Source of the DNA: Flavobacterium sp. YJ01
GTDB taxonomy: Bacteria > Bacteroidota > Bacteroidia > Flavobacteriales > Flavobacteriaceae
Direction: 5' to 3'
Length of the DNA: 64,000 nt
Assembly (NCBI RefSeq): GCF_029320955.1
Contig: NZ_CP119757.1
Location: 682,001 to 746,000, forward strand
Below the pieces are notes generated by a model. The model had not been told where the DNA came from and made no database searches. It saw nothing but the letters and a program-made list of their open reading frames with translations. A program made the translations under genes and the position numbers. Below are positions 1 to 8,844 of the stretch, piece by piece (positions within the stretch are counted from its first letter, which is position 1; each line of letters begins with the position of its first letter).

Positions 1-357
1 TGCTACAGAACCTCCTAATGCACAAATTGGAACAACAGTTTTTTCTTTTCCATTTAAAATATAAGCCGTTTCTTTTTCTCCACGAACCCAATGAGGCACC
101 ATAACTTCTTGCAGATACACTTTATCAAGTCCTAGACTTTCTAATTGTCTTTTAGTGTAATCTACAGCTAATTCTGCTCCTTTAGATCCAGATAAACGAG
201 CGCCAATATCGTTAGATAAATATTCTAACCAAGTATAACATTTTGCCTCGGTTAATGCTTTTTTGTAAAATAATTTGATGTTTTTTTCATCGTTTGACTG
301 GGCAAAAGATGTCAATCCGTTTAAAACTAAAGCAGTTAAAAGAATCGTTTTTTTCAT
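1..357 (-). CDS. M28-type metallopeptidase (PGCP/carboxypeptidase Q-like), 5' part only
   Basis: The reading frame starts at an ATG ending at 357 and runs off the left edge, giving 119 N-terminal residues. It opens with a clear Sec signal peptide (MKKTILLTALVLNGLTSFAQ), so the product is exported. The sequence after it (CYTWLEYLSNDIGARLSGSKG) matches the start of PGCP-like M28 aminopeptidases/carboxypeptidases, which use two zinc ions to release terminal residues from peptides. The metal-binding residues lie outside the window, so activity cannot be judged. A terminator separates it from the GH43 gene upstream, so it is probably not part of the PUL transcript. Confidence 0.7.
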   Translation of the reverse strand, partial: MKKTILLTALVLNGLTSFAQSNDEKNIKLFYKKALTEAKCYTWLEYLSNDIGARLSGSKGAELAVDYTKRQLESLGLDKVYLQEVMVPHWVRGEKETAYILNGKEKTVVPICALGGSVA

Positions 358-462
358 AGTTTTTCTAGTAATTTTTGGAGTTTAATCTGCTATTCAGCAT
401 ATTCACAAAGGAACAAAATTTAAGACAGTTCGAAAGCTTTTTCTTAAACCTTTTCTCAAAAA

Positions 463-505
463 AAAAGCTCCTATTACAAATTCTTCAATTTGCAACAGGA
501 GCTTT
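463..505 (-). terminator. Rho-independent terminator after the GH43 gene
   Basis: AGCTCCTGTTGCAAATTG pairs with AATTTGTAATAGGAGCT through a 3-4 nt loop. On the minus strand the stem is followed by a run of eight or more T. It closes the GDPD-GH43 transcript. Confidence 0.85.
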
Positions 506-526
506 TACAGATTCATCAAATAAAAA

Positions 527-2449
527 TTATTTTACTTCGATAATCTTATTTTTTGTTCCGATACCATTTTCATTAAAAGCTTCAATGGTAAAATAATATT
601 TTGTTCCTTTATCTAAACCTCTAAAATCATAATTATTATCACCATAAACCATAATGCTGTTGTATAATTTATCTGGCGTAATTCCGTAATAAATATTATA
701 GCCAATGGCATCACTTTGTTTTTTCCAAGAAATCATTGCGTTTCTAGAATCGGCTTTATTTCTATCTACTTTGAAAGAAGCAACTGCTTTTGGTTTTGAA
801 GCCAATCCGTTTCCAAAAACTCTGAAATCTGAAATTGCAAATAAACCTGAAGCGTTATGAATGTTTTCCATTTTGATATAACGCGCTTTAAAAGGCTTTG
901 TAAGTTCTACATAATCATGAGGTGCATCTTTATCATTTTTAGATTTATCTACAACCAAAGTCCAATTTACAGCATCATCAGACATGAATATTTTATATTG
1001 ATAATAAATATCCATCGCTTTATTATACTGCGTCGCTTTATGATCTGCGTAATTAATCTGCAAAGCGTTTATTTCCATTGATCTTCCCAAATCCATTTGA
1101 AGCCATTCGCCCGGATTGCTTGTTTTAGCAGACCAATATGTTTGAATATTTTCATCTGTTAAATTTTCAGGACCGTAACAGAATTTCTCATAGACTTTTT
1201 TACCACCATTATCCATTCTGTGTGTTTCGACTTCCATACATTCCTCAGAAGAAGAAACTATTACAGGTTTTTTATAGGAAAGTAGCATCCATCCTGATGA
1301 AGCGCCTTTAGTTTGATCGCGTTCACTTGTTGGTAATACAATTGGAAAATCGCCATAAGAAGTAATAGAATACATTACATCATCTTTATCAAATCCAGCA
1401 GGAAACATATCAATACGACGCTCAAAACGATCTTTTATAGATATTTTACACGTTCCTGTATTCCAGTAATTTCCGTAATTATCTGCAAAAGTATTTCCGT
1501 GTCCAGCACCAATTACAAATCCACCTGGTTTATAAGACATCGGATTGTGTTTTTGATACGTAAATGGCCCTAACGGATTATCACCTACGTGAACACCATT
1601 TGCATAACCTTTAAACTCGGTTGCAGGCGCACCATATTGCATGTAATATTTTCCGTTGTGTTTGGTCATCCAAGCTCCTTCAATAAAATTTCCCCAAGGT
1701 GCAGGTTCCATATCGTTGTTTGGTCCAAAACGTTCCCATCCGTGAGCAGAAGGATCTAAAATTGCCACTTCCTTAACTTGTCCGTAAACTTTTTGAATAT
1801 CCTCAACTTCAGTTGCTTTATACAATTCAGCATAATCAGCTTGATTTCCTTTTGGAAGCCAAGTATTATAGTCTACTTCTACTCCAACAAGCGGTAATTT
1901 TCCGCTTGAACCGTAGTACATGTATACTTTTTTGTCATCGTCTTGAAAAATTGCTGGATCCCAAGTTGGAAGCATTGCTTTATCTACATGACGTGTCCAT
2001 CTTCCTGATTTTGGATCAGCCGTTTTCCAGATTGGATGATCTCTTTTCCAAGTTGAACCTACATAAAATAAAGTATCGTTTACCACCCAAGCAGCTGGCG
2101 CGCATTGATCGTCGTCGCCTGGTTGTCTTTGGAAACTTCCGTAAACAAAATTCCAATCTGACATATCTTTACTCCAAAAGAAACCTGCTTGGTTTGTTGC
2201 AAATAAATAATATTCACCTTTATAAGTTATAATAACTGGATCTGCGCTTGAACGACGAGATTCTGGAATTCCGTTATGATTGTGGGTTGTAAAGTTGTAT
2301 CCAATATTAATAGGATTACAATAAGTCGTTGCAGGTTTATTAGGATCAAACCATTCCGTTTTGCCTAACTTTTGTGCCAATAGATTTTGATTGAAAAACA
2401 TTGTTATCAAAAAAATTGGCAGCGTTAAATACTTATATATTTTTTTCAT
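527..2449 (-). CDS. Secreted GH43-like glycoside hydrolase with F5/8 type C and fibronectin III domains
   Basis: A 640-residue exported enzyme with an N-terminal signal peptide ending near LLAQ. Residues about 30-390 have GH43 five-bladed propeller features: SSADPVI (candidate catalytic base Asp), WDPAIF (pKa-modulating Asp) and FIEGAWM (candidate acid Glu). Residues about 405-550 look like an F5/8 type C (discoidin) carbohydrate-binding domain, with EWLQMDLG and the typical closing strand. A fibronectin type III module (about 555-640) ends the protein. GH43 enzymes usually remove arabinose or xylose, or cut galactans; the substrate here is not evident. The gene lies 32 nt after the GDPD gene and shares its transcript, which a terminator separates from the rest of the PUL. 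It may trim side groups or belong to a different glycan. Confidence 0.8.
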   Translation of the reverse strand: MKKIYKYLTLPIFLITMFFNQNLLAQKLGKTEWFDPNKPATTYCNPINIGYNFTTHNHNGIPESRRSSADPVIITYKGEYYLFATNQAGFFWSKDMSDWNFVYGSFQRQPGDDDQCAPAAWVVNDTLFYVGSTWKRDHPIWKTADPKSGRWTRHVDKAMLPTWDPAIFQDDDKKVYMYYGSSGKLPLVGVEVDYNTWLPKGNQADYAELYKATEVEDIQKVYGQVKEVAILDPSAHGWERFGPNNDMEPAPWGNFIEGAWMTKHNGKYYMQYGAPATEFKGYANGVHVGDNPLGPFTYQKHNPMSYKPGGFVIGAGHGNTFADNYGNYWNTGTCKISIKDRFERRIDMFPAGFDKDDVMYSITSYGDFPIVLPTSERDQTKGASSGWMLLSYKKPVIVSSSEECMEVETHRMDNGGKKVYEKFCYGPENLTDENIQTYWSAKTSNPGEWLQMDLGRSMEINALQINYADHKATQYNKAMDIYYQYKIFMSDDAVNWTLVVDKSKNDKDAPHDYVELTKPFKARYIKMENIHNASGLFAISDFRVFGNGLASKPKAVASFKVDRNKADSRNAMISWKKQSDAIGYNIYYGITPDKLYNSIMVYGDNNYDFRGLDKGTKYYFTIEAFNENGIGTKNKIIEVK

Positions 2450-2481
2450 GGTTAGATTTTAAGTTTATAAAGTCAAAAAGA

Positions 2482-3255
2482 TTATTTTTTTGCCTGTAAT
2501 CTTTCCTTTAAAAGTTCGGGTTCATTTGTTGTGATATAATCGAATTTATGATCAATTATCCAATCCATATCCTTTGCTTCATTTACGGTCCAAGCATTCA
2601 GGATAATTTTATTATCCTTGGCTTCTTTTATCCATTCTGGATGTTTTTGAAATACAGAATAGTGATAATCGACTCCGTTAATTTTATCTGCTTTTACTTC
2701 TTTTGGAGATTTATTTCCTTCTAAATATTGCAAAGAAGTTTTTGGATCTATCTCTCTGATTTTCTTTAGAATATCATAATCAAAACTGATGTAGCAGGTA
2801 TTTTTATTGGCTTTTAATTTTTTAATGGTTTCGACTGCTGCTACAGCAGTTTTTTGTCCTCTTTCTTTACTGATTTCCGAAGGTTTTATTTCGCAAACTA
2901 AAAGAGTATGTTTATTGTTTTTAATTCCCTCAGAAATATACTCGTGTAATGTTGGGAGTTTTTCTCCGTTAGAAAGTTTGAATTTTATCAAATCAGCATA
3001 ATTAGTTTCTTCGATAAGCAATTTATTGAAATGCGCGTCGTGATTGATTACAAGTGAATCATCAGCTGTTCTCCAAACATCAAATTCTGAACCTGGAAGT
3101 TTTAAATCGATTGCATGCTTTAAAGAAGCTATTGAGTTTTCTGGGAGATTATTCTTTTTCCACGCGCCACGATGGGCTACGATGGCATTTTTTTGCGCAT
3201 TGCAAGATGAGAAAGCAATAAGAAATGCTAAACTCGATATTTTAATAACATTCAT
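2482..3255 (-). CDS. Glycerophosphodiester phosphodiesterase family lipoprotein
   Basis: A 257-residue protein with a lipoprotein-type signal (LIAFSSCN), so probably anchored in the outer membrane. GDPD TIM-barrel signatures are in order: the HRG motif (AHRGAW), PENS, the metal-binding EFDVW and the NHDAH histidine, then CEIKP and a late NAWTVNE. The family hydrolyses glycerophosphodiesters using a divalent metal, releasing glycerol 3-phosphate. In a locus with a GH144-like enzyme and a GH3, an attractive substrate is the phosphoglycerol group on osmoregulated periplasmic beta-1,2-glucans; that is inference. It is the first gene of a two-gene transcript that starts after the terminator at 3300. 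Confidence 0.88.
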   Translation of the reverse strand: MNVIKISSLAFLIAFSSCNAQKNAIVAHRGAWKKNNLPENSIASLKHAIDLKLPGSEFDVWRTADDSLVINHDAHFNKLLIEETNYADLIKFKLSNGEKLPTLHEYISEGIKNNKHTLLVCEIKPSEISKERGQKTAVAAVETIKKLKANKNTCYISFDYDILKKIREIDPKTSLQYLEGNKSPKEVKADKINGVDYHYSVFQKHPEWIKEAKDNKIILNAWTVNEAKDMDWIIDHKFDYITTNEPELLKERLQAKK

Positions 3256-3299
3256 AATAATGTAGTTTAAAAATTACAAAAATGATTTGTGATTTTAGA

Positions 3300-3328
3300 A
3301 AAAAAGCCCTCCATACGAAGGGCTTTTC
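3300..3328 (-). terminator. Terminator after the GH3 gene
   Basis: AAAAGCCCT and AGGGCTTTT pair around an eight-base loop. On the minus strand the stem is followed by T residues. It separates the main PUL transcript from the GDPD-GH43 pair. Confidence 0.8.
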
Positions 3329-3345
3329 ACTAATCAATAAACCAA

Positions 3346-5646
3346 CTATTTAGTTAACTCAAAACTAACTTTCTTGTCGGCATTTGAATTTCCTCCAACG
3401 AAAACATCAAACTGCCCAGGCTCTGCTACGAATTGTAAATCAGAGTTATAAAATTTTAAATCCTCTACAGTAATATCAAAACTTACTGCTTGTTTTTCTC
3501 CTTTTTTAAGAGCAATTTTTTGGAAACCTTTTAATTCTCTAACTGGTCTTGTTACTGAACCAACTAAATCTCTAATGTATAATTGAACCGTTTCTTTACC
3601 GTCAAAATTTCCAGTATTTGTTACATCAACAGTTACTTTCAATTTTCCAGATGCATTCATTTTATCAGAAGAAATTTTGATGTTTGAATAATCGAAAGTG
3701 GTATAACTTAAACCAAATCCGAATGGAAATAAAGGCTCGTTTCTTTCGTCAATGTAGTTTGATCTGAATTTTTCGAATTTACCTTCAGTATTAGAAAGCG
3801 GTCTTCCTGTGTTTTTGTGTGCGTAATAAATTGGTAGTTGTCCAACGCTTCTTGGAAAAGTTGAAGTTAATTTTCCTGAAGGATTTACATCTCCAAATAA
3901 AACATCAGCAATTGCGTAACCCGCTTCTGTACCAGCGAACCAAGCGTTCAAAATTGCAGGAACTGTTTTTTCTTCATCAGTAATTACTAACGGACGTCCG
4001 TCAAATAAAACTAAAACAACTGGTTTTCCTGTTTTTAATAAAGCGTTTAATAAATCTTTTTGCGCTTGTGGAATTTCTAAATTCGTACGGCTGCTTGACT
4101 CTCCGCTCATTTCTGCAGATTCTCCTAAAGCCGCCACAATTACATCAGATTGTTCAGCAACTTTTAAAGCTTCAGCTAATAAATCTTCTTTTGAACGTGC
4201 ATCACGGTGTAATGTTTTACCGAACATTGTTGCATTAGTTTCAAAAGTTTCATCGTAATCTAAGTTACTTCCTTTTGCATATAAAACTTTAGTTCCAGCT
4301 CCAGCCACTTCTTTAATACCTCTCAATAATGAAACAGCATTTTCCATTTTAGTAGCCACACTCCAAGTTCCTGGCATGTTTTCTTTAGCATCTGCTAATG
4401 GTCCAATAAGTCCAATTGTACCTGATTTTTTAAGTGGCAACAACTGGTTTTGGTTTTTCAATAATACCAAAGATTGTGCTGCAATTTGACGAGCTTCTTT
4501 TCTGCTATCCATTGTAAAGATTTCAGTTTTTGCTCTTTTCTCATTACAATATTTATATGGATCTTGGAATAATCCTAAATCGTATTTTGCTTCTAAAATA
4601 AGTCTAACTGCGTTATCAATTGTTTCAATAGAAACTCTTTTCTCATCCAAAGATTTTTTCAAAGTCCCTAAGAAACCTTCTCCAACCATATCCATTTCAA
4701 CGCCAGCATTTAATGCTAAAGCAGAAACATCTTGAAGATCTCCCATTCCGTGTGGAATCATTTCAGGAATTCCTGTAAAATCTGTTACTACAAAACCTTT
4801 GAAACCCCATTGTTTTCTTAAAACATCTGTCATTAACCATTTGTTTCCAGTTGCAGGAATTCCATCAACTTCGTTGAAAGAAGCCATTACAGAACCTACA
4901 CCAGCATCAACAGCAGCTTTATAAGGTGGAAAATAATCGTTAAACATTCTGATATGGCTCATGTCTACGGTATTATAATCACGCCCGCCTTCTGGAGCAC
5001 CATATAATGCGAAGTGTTTTACACAAGCTAAGATTGAATTATTTTTAGAAAGATCACGTTGCTGATAACCGTTAACCATTGCTTTTGCGATTTGGCTTCC
5101 TAAATATGGATCTTCTCCTGAACCTTCAGAAACTCTTCCCCATCTTGGATCGCGAGAAATGTCAACCATTGGTGAGAATGTCCAGTTGATTCCGTCTGCA
5201 CTCGCTTCCTTTGCCGCGATTTGCGCACTTCTTTCAATTAAAGCCATATCCCAAGTACAAGATAATCCTAACGGAATTGGGAATGTTGTTTCGTAACCGT
5301 GAATAACGTCCATACCAAAAAGCAACGGAATTTTTAAACGGCTTTGCTCCACCGCAATTTTCTGTACTTCTTTAATTTTTTGAACTGACTTAATGTTGAA
5401 CAAACCGCCCACTTTACCTTCAGCAATATTTTTTGCCACATTTGAGCTGTTTGCCTGCCCTGTGGTAATATCACCAGATGTTGGCAAGTTTAACTGACCC
5501 AATTTCTCGTCTAAAGTCATTTTTGACATTAACTCCGCCACAAATTCAGACTTTGGTTTAATTTTTACTGTATTTTTAGCAGGCTTCTTTTGAGCATAAC
5601 CCAAAACAGCGCATCCTAAAAAAAGCAAGACTAATTTGTTTTTCAT
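3346..5646 (-). CDS. Exported GH3 beta-glucosidase (BglX-like)
   Basis: A 766-residue enzyme of full length for BglX-type GH3, with a signal peptide ending at GYAQ. Domain order: N-terminal TIM barrel (about 35-370, with the substrate-binding KHF motif at SILACVKHFALYG and the nucleophile region GFVVTDFTG), an alpha/beta sandwich (about 390-610, with the acid/base region near GESAEMSGESSSR) and a C-terminal fibronectin III-like domain (about 660-766). It hydrolyses terminal beta-glucosides from the non-reducing end. In beta-1,2-glucan loci such enzymes cut sophorose and longer beta-1,2-oligosaccharides; the linkage here is inferred from the neighbouring GH144-like gene. The gene is 92 nt downstream of the esterase. 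Confidence 0.92.
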   Translation of the reverse strand: MKNKLVLLFLGCAVLGYAQKKPAKNTVKIKPKSEFVAELMSKMTLDEKLGQLNLPTSGDITTGQANSSNVAKNIAEGKVGGLFNIKSVQKIKEVQKIAVEQSRLKIPLLFGMDVIHGYETTFPIPLGLSCTWDMALIERSAQIAAKEASADGINWTFSPMVDISRDPRWGRVSEGSGEDPYLGSQIAKAMVNGYQQRDLSKNNSILACVKHFALYGAPEGGRDYNTVDMSHIRMFNDYFPPYKAAVDAGVGSVMASFNEVDGIPATGNKWLMTDVLRKQWGFKGFVVTDFTGIPEMIPHGMGDLQDVSALALNAGVEMDMVGEGFLGTLKKSLDEKRVSIETIDNAVRLILEAKYDLGLFQDPYKYCNEKRAKTEIFTMDSRKEARQIAAQSLVLLKNQNQLLPLKKSGTIGLIGPLADAKENMPGTWSVATKMENAVSLLRGIKEVAGAGTKVLYAKGSNLDYDETFETNATMFGKTLHRDARSKEDLLAEALKVAEQSDVIVAALGESAEMSGESSSRTNLEIPQAQKDLLNALLKTGKPVVLVLFDGRPLVITDEEKTVPAILNAWFAGTEAGYAIADVLFGDVNPSGKLTSTFPRSVGQLPIYYAHKNTGRPLSNTEGKFEKFRSNYIDERNEPLFPFGFGLSYTTFDYSNIKISSDKMNASGKLKVTVDVTNTGNFDGKETVQLYIRDLVGSVTRPVRELKGFQKIALKKGEKQAVSFDITVEDLKFYNSDLQFVAEPGQFDVFVGGNSNADKKVSFELTK

Positions 5647-5738
5647 GTGTATTTAATATTTGTTTTTAATCGGAACATGGAATCACTTTTCTTCGTTCAG
5701 TTTTTCATTTGAATCAAAGTGATTTCATTCTATTCTAT

Positions 5739-6452
5739 TTATTTGTTTGTATTCGTTTTTTTCTGCTGAAACATCCAGTCGTAGATTGCTTGATTATCAT
5801 ACACTCTTGTCCAGCTGTCATGATTAGCATCATCAAAAATGGTCAGCTTTACATCTTTTGCATTGCATTTTTTCAATTCTTTGTAAATCGTGATTGCATA
5901 ATCCACATTTACCACATCGTCTAACAATCCGTGGAAAATTCTGGTCGGAATATTGGCTATTTCACAAGCGTGCTCTAACTGAATTAAATCTACAAAACCA
6001 GCGACAGGTACGTTTGCTGCAAATAGATCCGGATGTGCAAAAGCCAAATTCCACGAAGCCCAACCTCCTGAGCTCAAACCAGTAACATATATTCTTTCTG
6101 AATCAATTTTATTCTCTTTCTGAACTTTTTGAATCAACTGATAAATGGATTCTATATCCCAATTTTCATCTTCCTTACATTGCGGAGCTAGAACATACGC
6201 ATCTAGTTGATGCGTTTTTAAATACTTAAATGGTCCATTTATTTTAACCTTTTCAATATCTGTCCCTTTTTCTCCGTCTCCAGAAATAAAAACAATCAAT
6301 GGCTTTTTTTCTTTGGTATTCGCTGGACGATGCAGTTCATAACCCAACTCATATTTGGAAATTATAACGGTATTAATTTTCCCAGTTGTTTCGCTTTGGC
6401 TAAAACCAAATATTGAAAATATCAGGAATATGAAAACTAATTTATATTTCAT
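5739..6452 (-). CDS. Secreted alpha/beta-hydrolase (esterase/prolyl oligopeptidase-like)
   Basis: A 237-residue protein with a signal peptide (ending GFSQ). It carries the nucleophile elbow GLSSGG with its serine, the acid region HGLLDDVV and the histidine in ANHDSW, a complete catalytic triad in the order seen in dienelactone-hydrolase/PHB-depolymerase-like esterases. The reaction is not determined by sequence. In this PUL it could remove ester substituents such as succinyl or acetyl groups from the glucan. It starts 11 nt after the end of the GH144-like gene, so the two are almost certainly cotranscribed and translationally close. Confidence 0.8.
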   Translation of the reverse strand: MKYKLVFIFLIFSIFGFSQSETTGKINTVIISKYELGYELHRPANTKEKKPLIVFISGDGEKGTDIEKVKINGPFKYLKTHQLDAYVLAPQCKEDENWDIESIYQLIQKVQKENKIDSERIYVTGLSSGGWASWNLAFAHPDLFAANVPVAGFVDLIQLEHACEIANIPTRIFHGLLDDVVNVDYAITIYKELKKCNAKDVKLTIFDDANHDSWTRVYDNQAIYDWMFQQKKTNTNK

Positions 6453-6463
6453 TAAAAAGGGAA

Positions 6464-7852
6464 TTAGATTCCGTATTTACTAGAAGTAAATCCGAGTTTT
6501 TTCAAACCTTGTTTTGTATCTGATGCATTCATAAACAATTTCCATAACAAACCAGTTCTATAGTTTTCAATCATAGGAGCAATAGTTCCCTGATCAATTG
6601 CTAAATATCGTGGCGTCACCCAATTATACTGTGGAGAAAAAGCATCGTATGGTCCCGCTATTCCAACATATTTTGCTCTATTTTCATCATACAAATAATG
6701 TAAAAACTTCATTGATTCTACAGGTGTATATGGAAAAGATGAAAGTGCTGCAGTCGGAGAAATTACTCCATTATCATTATTTGGCTGATGAGCAGTATAA
6801 CCAGTTGTTCCATCAGGATTACGAGTATAACTTGCTGTTAATCCCCAACATTTATCTGAATAATCTTTAAATCCTTTTGGATTAGCAACACTATATTGAA
6901 CCATAATTTTCGCATGGTTTTGTGTCAATTGCCAATAATCTGCGTATTTATCTTTTAGATTATTTGGATCTAAACCTAAGTAAGAATAATGAGACCAGAA
7001 CATTGGTCCAACATTTCCAACTGCTCCGTTGTAACTTAAAACAACTGGAATTCCGTATTGAACACCTCCATTTACAATAGCGCCACTTCTTGCCCAAGCT
7101 TGGTGATAAGCTTCAGCCGAAATTGGATGTGTTGGTGATGAAGCCGCCATAATGTAAGTAATCAAACACTCATTATAACCTTCAAGTTTGAAGTTCATAT
7201 CCCAGCCATAATTTGGTGACCAGTGCCAATACAATGCATTTTCACCTCTTGTATACCAATCCCATTCTACACCTTTCCAAAGTTCATCAGCCTTAGATGC
7301 TAATTCTTTTTCAGTTGTACTTCCGTTTTTAAAGTATTCTCTAATCGTAATTAAAGCTTGACAAACAAAAGAAGTTTCTACTAAATCTCCACCGTTATCT
7401 TTTGTACCAAATGGTATAACTTTACCAGAAGTATTATCCATCCAATGTGACCAAGCACCATGAAATCTATCTGCTTTCTCAAGGAAATTTAATGCTGTAG
7501 TAAGTCTAGAAACAGCTTCTGTTCTTGGTAAAAAACCTCTTTCTACACCTACAATTATACTCATTAATCCAAATGCAGAACCTCCAGTAGTTATAATGTT
7601 TGACTCAAAATTTGGATCTTCTGTAAGATATCTTTCTCTTGCCAATTTTGAATTTGGATCAGCATATTCCCAAAAATATTTAATTGCATCTTTTTGAACT
7701 TGATCCATTGCTTCCGTATCCGTTAACGGTTTTGTCGGCGTTGTTGGATTTGTTGGTAATGGTGTACCTCCCGTATTTCCTCCCTCAGATGAAGAAGAAG
7801 AACATGAACTAACAGCACTTAAAAACATTATAATATATAAACCTAACTTCAT
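6464..7852 (-). CDS. GH144-like (glycoamylase family) lipoprotein, probable endo-beta-1,2-glucanase
   Basis: I use the ATG ending at 7852, because the 16 codons before it do not belong to a signal, whereas this start gives a lipoprotein signal (FLSAVSSC) followed by a Ser/Gly/Pro/Thr-rich linker. The 462-residue product has the alpha/alpha-barrel family once called glycoamylase (PF10091): DAIKYFWEYADP, GGSAFGLMSIIVGVERGF, FHGAWSHWMD, GDLVETSFVCQALI, a central NECLITYIMAAS and a late GAYDAFSP-type segment. Characterised Bacteroidota members (GH144) are endo-beta-1,2-glucanases that release sophoro-oligosaccharides. This gene is the main reason for assigning the PUL to beta-1,2-glucan. It is preceded by a hairpin that may lower its expression relative to susCD. 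Confidence 0.85.
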   Translation of the reverse strand: MKLGLYIIMFLSAVSSCSSSSSEGGNTGGTPLPTNPTTPTKPLTDTEAMDQVQKDAIKYFWEYADPNSKLARERYLTEDPNFESNIITTGGSAFGLMSIIVGVERGFLPRTEAVSRLTTALNFLEKADRFHGAWSHWMDNTSGKVIPFGTKDNGGDLVETSFVCQALITIREYFKNGSTTEKELASKADELWKGVEWDWYTRGENALYWHWSPNYGWDMNFKLEGYNECLITYIMAASSPTHPISAEAYHQAWARSGAIVNGGVQYGIPVVLSYNGAVGNVGPMFWSHYSYLGLDPNNLKDKYADYWQLTQNHAKIMVQYSVANPKGFKDYSDKCWGLTASYTRNPDGTTGYTAHQPNNDNGVISPTAALSSFPYTPVESMKFLHYLYDENRAKYVGIAGPYDAFSPQYNWVTPRYLAIDQGTIAPMIENYRTGLLWKLFMNASDTKQGLKKLGFTSSKYGI

Positions 7853-7880
7853 TTTATCAATTTCTATAATTATATTAATT

Positions 7881-7920
7881 AAAACATACACCCGATACAA
7901 TTCAGGTGTATGTTTTTTTT
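7881..7920 (-). terminator. Hairpin between the LamG and GH144-like genes (attenuator or leaky terminator)
   Basis: ACATACACC and GGTGTATGT form a strong stem. On the minus strand it is followed by only four T, then AATTAA, so termination is probably incomplete. It sits inside an otherwise tightly spaced operon. Confidence 0.6.
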
Positions 7921-7926
7921 AAAACT

Positions 7927-8826
7927 TTATCTTTTATCTTTCTCTAATTTATAAAGAGCGGTAACTTCTGGATCTGTAAGAGCAGAATCATAAATTCTGA
8001 ATTCATCCATTAAACCAGTGTAATGTAGCATCCAACCATCAGGATTCCCCCAAGGAGCACCTAAATGTTGCTGATAACCTCCAATAATGAATTTTGACAC
8101 TTCAGAACTAGCCAACTCTCCAAAAGGACCACCACCTGTAGCAGGATCGCTTGCATACCTCTTTGAAATAGATGTTGGTAAAACAACTTTTTGGCCATCA
8201 ATGTATAAGCTGTAAGTAGAACTTGTTCCGTTGTATGACCAAACCACATGTTTCCAAGCACCAAACATATTAGGCAAAAGATTTGTCCCTCCATGTTCAA
8301 TAAATTGACCTGCCCAAGGAATACTTGGTGTCACATCTCTTTGAATATGATTTTTCATCAACATTGTAGTTGCTGGACCAGTTCCTTCAATAAGAGTAAA
8401 AATATTACCCCAGAAATCTGTTTTCTTAGGCAGCATATACAATGACTGAGCTCCTCCTGTATGCGGATCAGTTTTGATCCACATAGAAACCGTAATGTTC
8501 TTTAAATTTACAACAGAATTCGCTACATTATTATAAGCAATAAAAGAAGTTGTAGAACCTTTATAAGCAGTTCCTTTTACACCAGTTTCATAAGAAACAT
8601 TTGTTCCTGTTCCGCCAGTAATCGCACCTTTTGAATCTTCAATTGTGCCGTCGAAACTAAATTTAGAAACTAAATGTGTAGCTGCAACTTCATCAGAATT
8701 CTCATATCCTCCAATTGACTCGTATGGAATTGGACTGTTAGTTTTATCTATACTATCCTCACAGCTTACAAAAATTTTTGAAGCTAAAGCTAAAGAAAGT
8801 AATAAAATAGATTTATTTTTTTTCAT
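7927..8826 (-). CDS. LamG/concanavalin-like surface lipoprotein of the PUL
   Basis: A 299-residue lipoprotein (signal ending FVSCED). After a short N-terminal linker, residues about 50-290 form a LamG-type beta-sandwich: KFSFDGTIEDSKG, ITVSMWIKTDP, WKHVVWSYNG, YSLYIDGQKV and the closing GLMDEFRIYDSALTDPEV. It occupies the position after susD that is usually filled by surface glycan-binding proteins (SusE/F or SGBP type), so its likely job is to hold the polysaccharide at the cell surface; no catalytic residues are recognisable. It begins 18 nt after susD ends and is followed by the hairpin at 7881. Confidence 0.82.
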   Translation of the reverse strand: MKKNKSILLLSLALASKIFVSCEDSIDKTNSPIPYESIGGYENSDEVAATHLVSKFSFDGTIEDSKGAITGGTGTNVSYETGVKGTAYKGSTTSFIAYNNVANSVVNLKNITVSMWIKTDPHTGGAQSLYMLPKKTDFWGNIFTLIEGTGPATTMLMKNHIQRDVTPSIPWAGQFIEHGGTNLLPNMFGAWKHVVWSYNGTSSTYSLYIDGQKVVLPTSISKRYASDPATGGGPFGELASSEVSKFIIGGYQQHLGAPWGNPDGWMLHYTGLMDEFRIYDSALTDPEVTALYKLEKDKR

Positions 8827-8844
8827 TTTAATTAGTTTTAAGGA

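Noticed and set aside
1813..2232. 139-codon plus-strand frame inside the GH43 gene
   Set aside because: It lies entirely opposite a well-supported gene on the minus strand, and its composition is what the reverse of that gene would give.
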